DNA from: JBOFLO01 sp051657905
GTDB lineage: Bacteria; Patescibacteriota; Gracilibacteria; UBA1369
Assembly: GCA_051657905.1 (NCBI GenBank)
Contig: JBOFLO010000069.1
Span: 1 to 9,748 of the forward strand
Length of the DNA stretch: 9,748 nucleotides
Reading direction: 5' to 3'
How positions within the stretch are numbered: position 1 is the stretch's first letter; the number at the start of each line of letters is the position of its first letter. The notes under the pieces are model-generated. The model did not search any database. It saw nothing but the letters and a program-made list of their open reading frames with translations, and had not been told where the DNA came from. Below, piece after piece: positions 1-5,423 of this stretch. Both the position numbers and the translations under genes were made by a program.

Positions 1-1
1 G

Positions 2-1777
2 GGGAATCAAGAGGGGGGCGCTGATGCAAGTAATTTACTTAAGCCTGCGCTAGCCCGTGGCAAGCTGCGTACGATTGGGGCTACTACTTTAAAAGAATAT
101 AGAAAATATATTGAAAAAGATGCGGCGCTGGAAAGAAGATTTCAACCAGTGCAGGTTAATGAGCCATCGATTAAAGATGCGATTTCGATTTTGCGAGGTA
201 TTAAAGATAAATATGAAGTTCATCATGGAGTGAAAATTCGTGATAATGCGATTGTGGCGGCGGTTAATTTATCTTCACGTTATATTAATGATCGTTTTTT
301 GCCGGACAAGGCGATTGATTTGATGGATGAAGCAGCTTCGGTTTTGAAAATTGAAATTGATTCCAAGCCGACGGAGTTGGATCAATTACATAGACAAATT
401 CGCCAATTGGAAATTGAGAGAGAGGCTTTGAAAAAAGAGGGTGATGAAGCATCAAAATTACGTTTAAGAGAATTGGAAAAAGAGTTGGCTGAAATTTCCG
501 AAAAAAATCAGGAATTGGAATTACATTGGCGAAATGAAAAAGATGTAATCGATCAAATTAAAGATTGTACTAAAAAAATTGATGAATTACGCAATGAAGC
601 TGAACAGGCGGAGAGAGTTGGAAATTATCAGCGAGTAGCGGAAATTAACTATGGTTTAATTCCGGAATTGCAGAAGAAAATTGAAAAAGCCCAAACTAAA
701 TTGGCGGATTTGCAAAAAGATCGTCAGATGTTGAAAGAGGAAATTACTGAGGAGGATATTGCTAAAGTGGTGGCGCGCTGGACTGGAATTCCAGTGGCAA
801 AAATGCTTTCTGAGGAAAATCAGAAATTGGTGGAGATGGAGGATGCTTTGAGTAAGAAAGTGATTGGGCAGAAGAAGGCGATTGATGCGGTTAGTAAAGC
901 TGTGCGTAGGGCAAGGGCGGGAATTAGTGAAGAGGGGCGGCCGATTGGATCTTTTATGTTTATTGGGTCTACTGGCGTGGGAAAAACTGAATTGGCAAAA
1001 GCCTTGGCGCAATTTTTGTTTAATGATGAAAAAACCATGATTAGAATTGATATGAGTGAATATATGGAGAAGCATTCCGTAGCGCGGTTGGTTGGTTCTC
1101 CGCCGGGATATGTTGGTTATGAAGAAGGTGGACAGTTGACTGAGGCGGTACGTCGGCATCCTTATAGTGTGATTTTATTGGATGAAATTGAAAAAGCTCA
1201 TCCAGATGTTTTTAATGTATTGTTGCAGGTGTTGGATGATGGCCGTTTGACTGATAGTAAGGGGCGAACTGTTGATTTTAAAAATACTGTAATTGTGATG
1301 ACTTCTAATTTGGGTAGTGCGGAAATTAGTAAAATGGAGGGTGGATATGAAGAGAAATTGTCGAACGTGATGAAAGTTTTGTCTGGATTTTTCCGTCCAG
1401 AATTTTTGAATAGAGTGGATGATATTATTTTGTTTGAAAATTTAAGTAAAAAGGAATTGGCGAAAATTGTGGATTTGCAATTGGATAAAATCCGTAAACG
1501 TTTAAGTAAGAAAAATATTGAAATTGAAATTGGTGAAATGCTTTCGATGTATCTGGTTTCTGCTGGATTTGATGCGACTTTTGGGGCGCGACCTTTAAAG
1601 CGTTTGATTCAGGCAAAAATTTTGGATGAATTGGCTTTGCAGGTTATTGAAGGGAAAATTGTTGAGGGTGATAAGGTTTTAATTGATTTTGTTGATGATG
1701 TGGTTAAGATAGAGAAAGTAAATAATTCAAATTCTTCAAAGACCAAGTCTGTGGAAAAGAAGAAGAGTAAAAAATAA
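2..1777 (+). CDS. clpB: ATP-dependent disaggregase ClpB, 5'-truncated by the window edge
   Basis: Hexameric Hsp100 AAA+ chaperone that threads aggregated proteins through its central pore, normally with DnaK, in the cytoplasm. The frame is open to the left edge, so the first 49 codons visible here are coding and the GTG at 149 is not a start; 591 residues remain of a protein usually about 860 long. In local numbering: end of nucleotide-binding domain 1 with GATT (sensor 1) and ALERRF (arginine finger) in the first 46 residues; a full coiled-coil middle domain at about 124-254 (LHWRNEKDVID), which separates ClpB from ClpA and short-M-domain ClpC; then domain 2 with Walker A GSTGVGKT (322-329), pore loop GYVGYEEGG, Walker B VILLDEIEKAHPD (390-402), TSNLGS sensor 1, FLNRVDD arginine finger and FGARPLKR sensor 2. 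A Lys/Ser/Asn-rich tail of about 20 residues follows the usual end. The Walker motifs of domain 1 lie outside the window. Confidence 0.97.
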   Translation, partial: GNQEGGADASNLLKPALARGKLRTIGATTLKEYRKYIEKDAALERRFQPVQVNEPSIKDAISILRGIKDKYEVHHGVKIRDNAIVAAVNLSSRYINDRFLPDKAIDLMDEAASVLKIEIDSKPTELDQLHRQIRQLEIEREALKKEGDEASKLRLRELEKELAEISEKNQELELHWRNEKDVIDQIKDCTKKIDELRNEAEQAERVGNYQRVAEINYGLIPELQKKIEKAQTKLADLQKDRQMLKEEITEEDIAKVVARWTGIPVAKMLSEENQKLVEMEDALSKKVIGQKKAIDAVSKAVRRARAGISEEGRPIGSFMFIGSTGVGKTELAKALAQFLFNDEKTMIRIDMSEYMEKHSVARLVGSPPGYVGYEEGGQLTEAVRRHPYSVILLDEIEKAHPDVFNVLLQVLDDGRLTDSKGRTVDFKNTVIVMTSNLGSAEISKMEGGYEEKLSNVMKVLSGFFRPEFLNRVDDIILFENLSKKELAKIVDLQLDKIRKRLSKKNIEIEIGEMLSMYLVSAGFDATFGARPLKRLIQAKILDELALQVIEGKIVEGDKVLIDFVDDVVKIEKVNNSNSSKTKSVEKKKSKK

Positions 1778-1779
1778 AT

Positions 1780-2550
1780 ATGAAGAAGACTGCAGTAATT
1801 TTTGACATGGATGGAGTGATTTCTGATACACAGAGATTACATACACTTTCAGAATTGCTGGTGTTGAAAGAATTTGGTTTGGACTATGATGCTAAGGCTT
1901 TTCGTAATCGCTTTGCTGGGCATAGTGATGAGGATATTTTTGCGCAAATTTTTAAGGAAAAAAAGATTAATTTTGGGGTTAAGGATGCTGTCGAGAAAAA
2001 AGAAAAAATTTTGTATGGGAAAGTGGATGAAATTGAAGCAATGCCGGGTTTGAAAGATTTATTGGAGGCTTTGAAAAATGCTGGAGTAAAAATTGGTTTA
2101 GCCTCGGGTTCATCCAAGGAATATATTCGAACGGTTTTGGAAAAGTTGGATATTAAGAGGTATTTTCAGGCTGTGGTTAGTTCTGATGAGGTAGAAATGG
2201 GTAAGCCGGCGCCTGATGTATTTTTGAAGGCGGCGGAGCTGTTGGGTGTGAACCCTAGCGAGTGTGTGGTGATTGAGGATGGGAGGGCGGGGATGCTAGG
2301 GGCTAGAGCGGCTGGGATAAAGGTGATTGCTTTGACCGATGATAAAAGTGAGGATTGGCCGGCGGATTGGATAATTGGGAGTTTGACTGAATTGAATGTT
2401 GAGAATTTAACTAATTGGTCTGATAAAAATGATTTGATGGGTGGAAAGGTTATGACAAAAAAATTAATGCTGATTTTTGTTTTAGCTGATTTAGTATTTT
2501 TTATTGGTGTGGCGGTTTATTTATGGAAAGCCGGAGTGTTGGAATTTTAA
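1780..2550 (+). CDS. HAD-family hydrolase (beta-phosphoglucomutase/phosphatase-like) with C-terminal membrane segment
   Basis: Haloacid-dehalogenase superfamily enzyme with an alpha-helical cap; it probably removes phosphate from, or moves it on, a small phosphorylated metabolite. The substrate cannot be told. All four catalytic motifs are present: DMDGV (Asp9 nucleophile, Asp11), Ser109 in LASGSS, Lys142 in GKPAPD, and Glu166-Asp167 in VVIEDGRAG. The fourth motif has Gly where Ser is usual (EDS). The cap covers about residues 16-85. The core ends near residue 213, the normal family length, but the frame continues 43 residues through a linker into one strongly hydrophobic helix (about 229-250), which would tether the enzyme to the membrane. 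A possible internal start at 2452 could instead make the tail as a separate 32-residue peptide. It starts 2 bases after clpB, so the two are probably co-transcribed. The family call is firm; the meaning of the tail is open. Confidence 0.92.
   Translation: MKKTAVIFDMDGVISDTQRLHTLSELLVLKEFGLDYDAKAFRNRFAGHSDEDIFAQIFKEKKINFGVKDAVEKKEKILYGKVDEIEAMPGLKDLLEALKNAGVKIGLASGSSKEYIRTVLEKLDIKRYFQAVVSSDEVEMGKPAPDVFLKAAELLGVNPSECVVIEDGRAGMLGARAAGIKVIALTDDKSEDWPADWIIGSLTELNVENLTNWSDKNDLMGGKVMTKKLMLIFVLADLVFFIGVAVYLWKAGVLEF
2281..2302 (+). other. G-quadruplex-type motif in the coding strand
   Basis: Four runs of three or four G (2281-2283, 2285-2287, 2289-2292, 2299-2302) are separated by loops of 1, 1 and 6 bases, which fits the canonical G3+N1-7 pattern. 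It lies on the coding strand of the HAD gene exactly where motif IV is encoded (DGRAGMLG), so the mRNA could fold. The surrounding genome is AT-rich, so such a motif is locally exceptional. A regulatory effect is not shown by the sequence. Confidence 0.5.
2439..2454 (+). promoter_or_regulatory. Candidate internal ribosome binding site and ATG within the HAD gene
   Basis: A purine-rich GGTGGAAAGG element sits just before an in-frame ATG at 2452. Initiation there would give a 32-residue peptide with two lysines at the start and a single membrane helix, ending at the same stop (2550) as the HAD protein. GGTGGA ends 7 bases before the ATG, an acceptable Shine-Dalgarno distance. Annotated starts in this window have no comparable site, which is why this one stands out. 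However, plus-strand genes here are G-rich, so a chance match inside coding sequence is quite possible. Confidence 0.25.
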
Positions 2551-2568
2551 AAATTTATCCAAATATTT

Positions 2569-3792
2569 ATGATGAGTAGAAAAGCTTTGATTATTTTACC
2601 ACTGGTTTTGATATTATTAGTGATAGGGGGAGGGATGGCTTATTTAAACGGTTATTTCCCCGGTAGCGGGCAGATGATAGGGACGGTTGAAAGGCCGGTT
2701 GAAGAGAAAATTGAGGGGAATGAAATTAATGCTGAGAGTGCAAATAGTGAGGATGTTGTTTATAGAATAGAGGAAGTTGCTACGGGTTTGGAAGTTCCTT
2801 GGAGTATAGTTTTTACCGGACCTGACAGAATAATTTTTACGGAGAGAGCGGGGCGAGTTAGAGTAATTGAAAATGGTGTGTTATTGGAAAATTCTTTGGC
2901 CGAATTTGAGGAAGTTTCTCAGAGATCGGAGGATGGTTTGATGGGGATGACTTTGGATCCTGATTATCAAAATAATAAACTTGTCTATCTTTCTTTGGCT
3001 TATAATAAAGCTGGGAAGGCTGTTTTGAAAGTTGTAAAAATGAAAGATAATGGAACGAGTTTGGGAGAAGAAGTTGTGATTATGGATGATATTCCTGTGG
3101 CTCAGTATCATGCCGGTTCACGTTTGAAATTTGATGATGATGGAAAATTATTGATTAGTATGGGAGATGGTTTGCAAAAAGATCAGGCGCAGAATTTGGA
3201 AAGTAAATTGGGGAAATTGTTGAGAGTGAATAGTGATGGGTCAATTCCTGCTGATAATCCTTTTCCTGATTCGCCGGTTTGGGCTTATGGACTGAGAAAT
3301 CCGCAAGGGTTTGATTGGCATCCGGAAAGTAGGGATTTATATTTAGTGGATCATGGTCCGTCTGGAATAGATGGGCCGGGAGGTGGTGATGAAATTAATT
3401 TAATTAAGAAGGGAGAAAATTATGGTTGGCCGGTTATTTCACATGAAAAAACTGCTGAGGGCATGAACTCGCCTTTGAAATCTTATACTCCGGCAATTGC
3501 TCCGGCTTCGGCTGTTTTTGTCAGTTCAGAAAAATATCCTGGGTTGGAAAACAGCTTATTGGTGGGGATGCTGAGAGGTGAGGGGATTTTGAGATTGAAA
3601 TTTGATAGTGAGGATCCGACTAAAATTGTGGAAGAAGAAAAATTGGAATTGGGGGATTTGGGGAGAATTCGGGAAATAGTTCAGGCGCCGGAAGGGGCGG
3701 GCGGGGAAATTTATTTTTCGAGTAGTAATCGGGATGGGCGGGGGAGCGTGAGAGATGGGGATGATAAGATTTATAGATTAATTGTCGAGTAG
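2569..3792 (+). CDS. Membrane-anchored PQQ-dependent sugar dehydrogenase (glucose/sorbosone dehydrogenase family)
   Basis: Six-bladed beta-propeller oxidoreductase of the soluble aldose dehydrogenase (GSDH/YliI) family, which oxidises sugars outside the cytoplasm with pyrroloquinoline quinone and calcium. It has 407 residues. An N-terminal hydrophobic helix (about 6-26) has no lipobox cysteine, so it is probably an uncleaved anchor or signal peptide; an acidic linker to about 62 precedes the propeller. Family blocks in order: VPWSIVF (77-83), GLMGMTLDPDY (123-133), YHAGSRLKF with the presumed catalytic base His181, LGKLLRVNSDGSIPADNPF (214-232), YGLRNPQGFDWHP with Arg243, DHGPSG then GGGDEINLIKKGENYGWP (calcium/PQQ region), and GRIREI (365-370) with the PQQ-contacting arginine position. 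ATG codons at 2569 and 2572 are equivalent start choices. It follows the HAD gene by 18 bases and its stop lies 2 bases from that of convergent tspO. No PQQ synthesis gene is in the window, so the cofactor and activity are unproven. Confidence 0.9.
   Translation: MMSRKALIILPLVLILLVIGGGMAYLNGYFPGSGQMIGTVERPVEEKIEGNEINAESANSEDVVYRIEEVATGLEVPWSIVFTGPDRIIFTERAGRVRVIENGVLLENSLAEFEEVSQRSEDGLMGMTLDPDYQNNKLVYLSLAYNKAGKAVLKVVKMKDNGTSLGEEVVIMDDIPVAQYHAGSRLKFDDDGKLLISMGDGLQKDQAQNLESKLGKLLRVNSDGSIPADNPFPDSPVWAYGLRNPQGFDWHPESRDLYLVDHGPSGIDGPGGGDEINLIKKGENYGWPVISHEKTAEGMNSPLKSYTPAIAPASAVFVSSEKYPGLENSLLVGMLRGEGILRLKFDSEDPTKIVEEEKLELGDLGRIREIVQAPEGAGGEIYFSSSNRDGRGSVRDGDDKIYRLIVE
3651..3760 (+). other. Cluster of G-runs at the 3' end of the dehydrogenase gene
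   Basis: Ten runs of three to five G fall in 110 bases on the coding strand: 3651-3655, 3660-3663, 3671-3673, 3694-3697, 3699-3701, 3703-3706, 3731-3733, 3736-3738, 3740-3744 and 3757-3760. They encode Gly- and Arg-rich turns of the last propeller blade. No four consecutive runs meet the strict loop limit of 7 bases, so only longer-loop or irregular G-quadruplexes could form. The cluster ends 32 bases before the stop codon and could slow polymerase before the convergent tspO; that role is inference. Confidence 0.4.
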
Positions 3793-3794
3793 TT

Positions 3795-4301
3795 TTAGTA
3801 GGGATTTAAAATGTAGAAATTCCAGTTTAAATAGGTGGCAAAGCAAATCCAGGCTAGGTAGGGTACTAAAATCAAACCGGATTTAAGATTGATTTTGGAG
3901 AAGTAGAAAATGTTTAAGATAACTAAGGCGTCGAGGAAAATTATTTCGTATAAAGCGGCTAGGGGAGAGTGAAGTACGAAGAAAATTATTGACCAAGCGA
4001 GATTGAAAATTAATTGAAGATAGAGAAATAGAAATCCTGGGAGTTTATTCCAGGATTTTTTAGTTGTTTTGGAAGGTTTGCCAGTTTCCCAAAATAAATA
4101 AGTGGCTAAACCAATACTTAAGTAAAGAATCAACCAAACCGGCCCGAACACCCAATTAGGCGGAGCTATATCTGGTTTTACGAGCGTTTGGTACCAGCCA
4201 TTTACTGAAGCTCCGGTAAATACTCCACCCACCAAAGCTACAGCTAAGGGAAAGGCGAAGGATAAAATTAATTTTATAGTTTTGTTGATTGTATTTTTCA
4301 T
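3795..4301 (-). CDS. tspO: TspO/MBR family membrane protein
   Basis: Tryptophan-rich five-helix membrane protein related to bacterial TspO and mitochondrial TSPO (peripheral benzodiazepine receptor). Family members bind porphyrins and sterols or lipids and act in stress or redox signalling. It has 168 residues, close to the usual 150-170. The signature regions are all present: NGWYQTLVKPDIAPPNWVFGPVW (34-56) with the conserved WY, the Pro pair and PVW; QLIFNLAWS (96-104); and PYLAWICFATYLN (147-159). Helices fall at about 8-30, 49-71, 87-110, 114-134 and 141-165. The gene starts 10 bases after the stop of the dienelactone hydrolase gene and is probably co-transcribed with it. Its stop is 2 bases from that of the convergent dehydrogenase. 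The codons at 4032-4061 also form a terminator-like hairpin for the opposite strand. The ligand in this organism is unknown. Confidence 0.94.
   Translation of the reverse strand: MKNTINKTIKLILSFAFPLAVALVGGVFTGASVNGWYQTLVKPDIAPPNWVFGPVWLILYLSIGLATYLFWETGKPSKTTKKSWNKLPGFLFLYLQLIFNLAWSIIFFVLHSPLAALYEIIFLDALVILNIFYFSKINLKSGLILVPYLAWICFATYLNWNFYILNPY
4032..4061 (+). terminator. Intrinsic terminator-like hairpin for the plus strand, inside tspO
   Basis: A perfect 9-bp inverted repeat, AAATCCTGG (4032-4040) and CCAGGATTT (4050-4058), encloses a 9-base loop and ends in six T (4056-4061) on the plus strand. On the minus strand no T-run follows it, so the polarity fits transcripts from the clpB-HAD-dehydrogenase group, whose last stop lies 240 bases upstream and which has no room for a terminator before tspO. 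It overlaps the tspO codons for the SWNKLPGF loop between helices 2 and 3. Confidence 0.55.
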
Positions 4302-4311
4302 TTAAATGAGA

Positions 4312-5172
4312 TTAGAAAATTTCTTGAAAGAATTGTTGCATGTCTTGCCAAGAGTGACGGTCGGCGTCGGCGTTGTATGCGGCTGGTTTATTTGGGTTAC
4401 TAAAGCCGTGAACTGCCCCGCTGTAGGTGACCATTTGCCAGCTAATTTTAGCGTCGTCTAATTCTTTTTGGAAATCATCGATATTTTGTTGAGTCATTGT
4501 TGTGTCCTCTGCTCCATGTAAAACTAGAATTTTCCCTTTAATGTTTTTTCCGTCCTCAGGAGTTGGACTGTCTAGACCTCCATGAAAACTTACAGCTCCT
4601 AGAATATCTGCTCCGCTTCGTGCTAATTCCAAAGCACCTGTCCCGCCAAAACAATAACCAATAGCTGCTAATTTGGTTGTATCAACTAAAGAATTTTTCT
4701 TTAATTCATTCAGCCCTGCATTTAATCTGGAACGATATAATTGACGATCGGTTTTGTATTTAGTTGATTGTGCAGCAGCGTCTGGACCAGCTTCAGGTCT
4801 AACTCCTTTGCCATAAATATCCGCCGCAAAAGCTACATAACCAAGTTCTGCCAATTGATTGGTGCGGGTTTTGGCATAATCATCTAGTCCTGTCCATTCG
4901 TGAATCACTAAGACTCCCGGTCGTTTGCCAGTTAAATTTTCATCATAAGCTAAATATCCTTCTAAAATTTGATCTCCGTCCTGATATTCAATTATTTCGG
5001 ATTTGATTTTGGCATTTGGATTTGGCGAGGTTGAGGTGTTTGTTTCGTTCATATTATTGGTGTTATTGATGGAAGACTCTGGCTGGGAAGTGGCTAAGTT
5101 GTTTTGATTGCAACCAGCTAAAATACTTGCGGAGAAAACTGTTATGAAAAATGCTGAGCTTATTTTTTTCAT
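4312..5172 (-). CDS. Dienelactone hydrolase family lipoprotein
   Basis: Alpha/beta-hydrolase of the dienelactone hydrolase family; members hydrolyse lactones or esters with a Cys-Asp-His triad. The 286-residue protein begins with a lipoprotein signal peptide: MKK, a hydrophobic stretch, and lipobox LAGC with the lipidated Cys at 21. An Asn/Ser/Thr-rich linker (22-55) follows, so the enzyme is predicted to sit on the outer face of the cytoplasmic membrane. The catalytic domain spans about 57-286: VLVIHEWTGL with His91-Glu92, the nucleophile elbow GYCFGG with Cys174, Asp223 in HGAEDTT and His255 in AVHGFSNP. Cys rather than Ser in the elbow is typical of true dienelactone hydrolases. It is the first gene of a probable two-gene unit with tspO. 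A promoter candidate lies 29-57 bases upstream of the ATG. The substrate is unknown, and a chlorocatechol pathway is not implied. Confidence 0.92.
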   Translation of the reverse strand: MKKISSAFFITVFSASILAGCNQNNLATSQPESSINNTNNMNETNTSTSPNPNAKIKSEIIEYQDGDQILEGYLAYDENLTGKRPGVLVIHEWTGLDDYAKTRTNQLAELGYVAFAADIYGKGVRPEAGPDAAAQSTKYKTDRQLYRSRLNAGLNELKKNSLVDTTKLAAIGYCFGGTGALELARSGADILGAVSFHGGLDSPTPEDGKNIKGKILVLHGAEDTTMTQQNIDDFQKELDDAKISWQMVTYSGAVHGFSNPNKPAAYNADADRHSWQDMQQFFQEIF

Positions 5173-5200
5173 TTTTAAATTTATTTATAAATCATCTTTT

Positions 5201-5229
5201 ATCTTAAACTTTTTTCAATATTTTACCAA
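5201..5229 (-). promoter_or_regulatory. Candidate sigma70-type promoter for the hydrolase-tspO unit
   Basis: Read on the minus strand, TTGGTA (5229-5224) and TAAGAT (5206-5201) are separated by exactly 17 bases; each matches four of six consensus positions. Transcription would begin near 5194, leaving a leader of about 20 AT-rich bases before the ATG at 5172. The AT-rich context makes chance matches common. Confidence 0.35.
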
Positions 5230-5258
5230 CTTTTAACTGGTGAAGAGTTTATGGAAAT

Positions 5259-5288
5259 AAAAAAACCATTTTGTGTTAAAATGGTTTT
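5259..5288 (-). terminator. Strong intrinsic terminator, minus-strand polarity
   Basis: A perfect 11-bp inverted repeat (AAAACCATTTT at 5262-5272, AAAATGGTTTT at 5278-5288) surrounds a 5-base loop. On the minus strand the stem runs into seven consecutive T (5265-5259), a good rho-independent terminator. It lies 135 bases downstream of the stop of the unknown membrane protein gene at 5424, so that transcript would carry a 3' UTR across 5303-5419. On the plus strand only four T follow, so termination in that direction should be weaker. Confidence 0.75.
5274..5282 (+). promoter_or_regulatory. Possible extended -10 element for the small reading frame
   Basis: TGTTAAAAT fits an extended -10 (TGn followed by TAAAAT, five of six consensus positions). 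It lies in the loop and right arm of the terminator hairpin. No recognisable -35 is found at 17 bases. Initiation would be near 5289, about 14 bases before the ATG at 5303. Weak evidence, recorded because it would couple the hairpin to expression of the small frame. Confidence 0.2.
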
Positions 5289-5302
5289 AGTAATTTTAAT
5301 AT

Positions 5303-5419
5303 ATGGCATCAAAAGGTTCTAACAGTGGGGATTCCTCTTGTACAACTCTGGCTACCGGTTTGGTATTGATAATACTATTCCTGGCTTTGATGAGATTGTT
5401 GTTGTTTGGGTGGAGTTAA
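5303..5419 (+). CDS. Putative 38-residue single-pass membrane peptide
   Basis: The ATG at 5303 opens a 38-codon frame ending in TAA at 5417-5419. The first 18 or so residues are polar and rich in Ser, Gly and Thr with one Cys (MASKGSNSGDSSCTT); the rest is a hydrophobic helix (LVLIILFLALM) broken by one Arg at 31 and ending LLLFGWS. An in-frame stop at 5297-5299 makes this the only ATG start. No Shine-Dalgarno site is visible, as for most genes here. Its codons (TTG, GGT, GCT, CTG) resemble those of plus-strand neighbours. It ends 4 bases before the stop of the convergent gene, and its entire length would be antisense to that gene's 3' UTR. Size and shape recall small membrane proteins or type I toxins, but no homology is recognised and it may be a chance frame in GT-rich sequence. 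Confidence 0.4.
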   Translation: MASKGSNSGDSSCTTLATGLVLIILFLALMRLLLFGWS

Positions 5420-5423
5420 ATTT

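Noticed and set aside
149..151. GTG as the start of a 542-residue ClpB
   Set aside because: The frame is open to the left edge and the 49 preceding codons read as ClpB domain 1 sequence (GATTLKEYRKYIEKDAALERRF), so the gene is truncated by the window and does not start here.
656..1159. Long minus-strand frame opposite clpB
   Set aside because: It lies entirely antisense to highly conserved ClpB motifs, and its product is a Phe/His/Asn-rich shadow without a recognisable domain.
5251..5322. 23-codon plus-strand frame spanning the hairpin
   Set aside because: It reads through the perfect inverted repeat and has no leader signal or composition argument; the hairpin itself explains the sequence.
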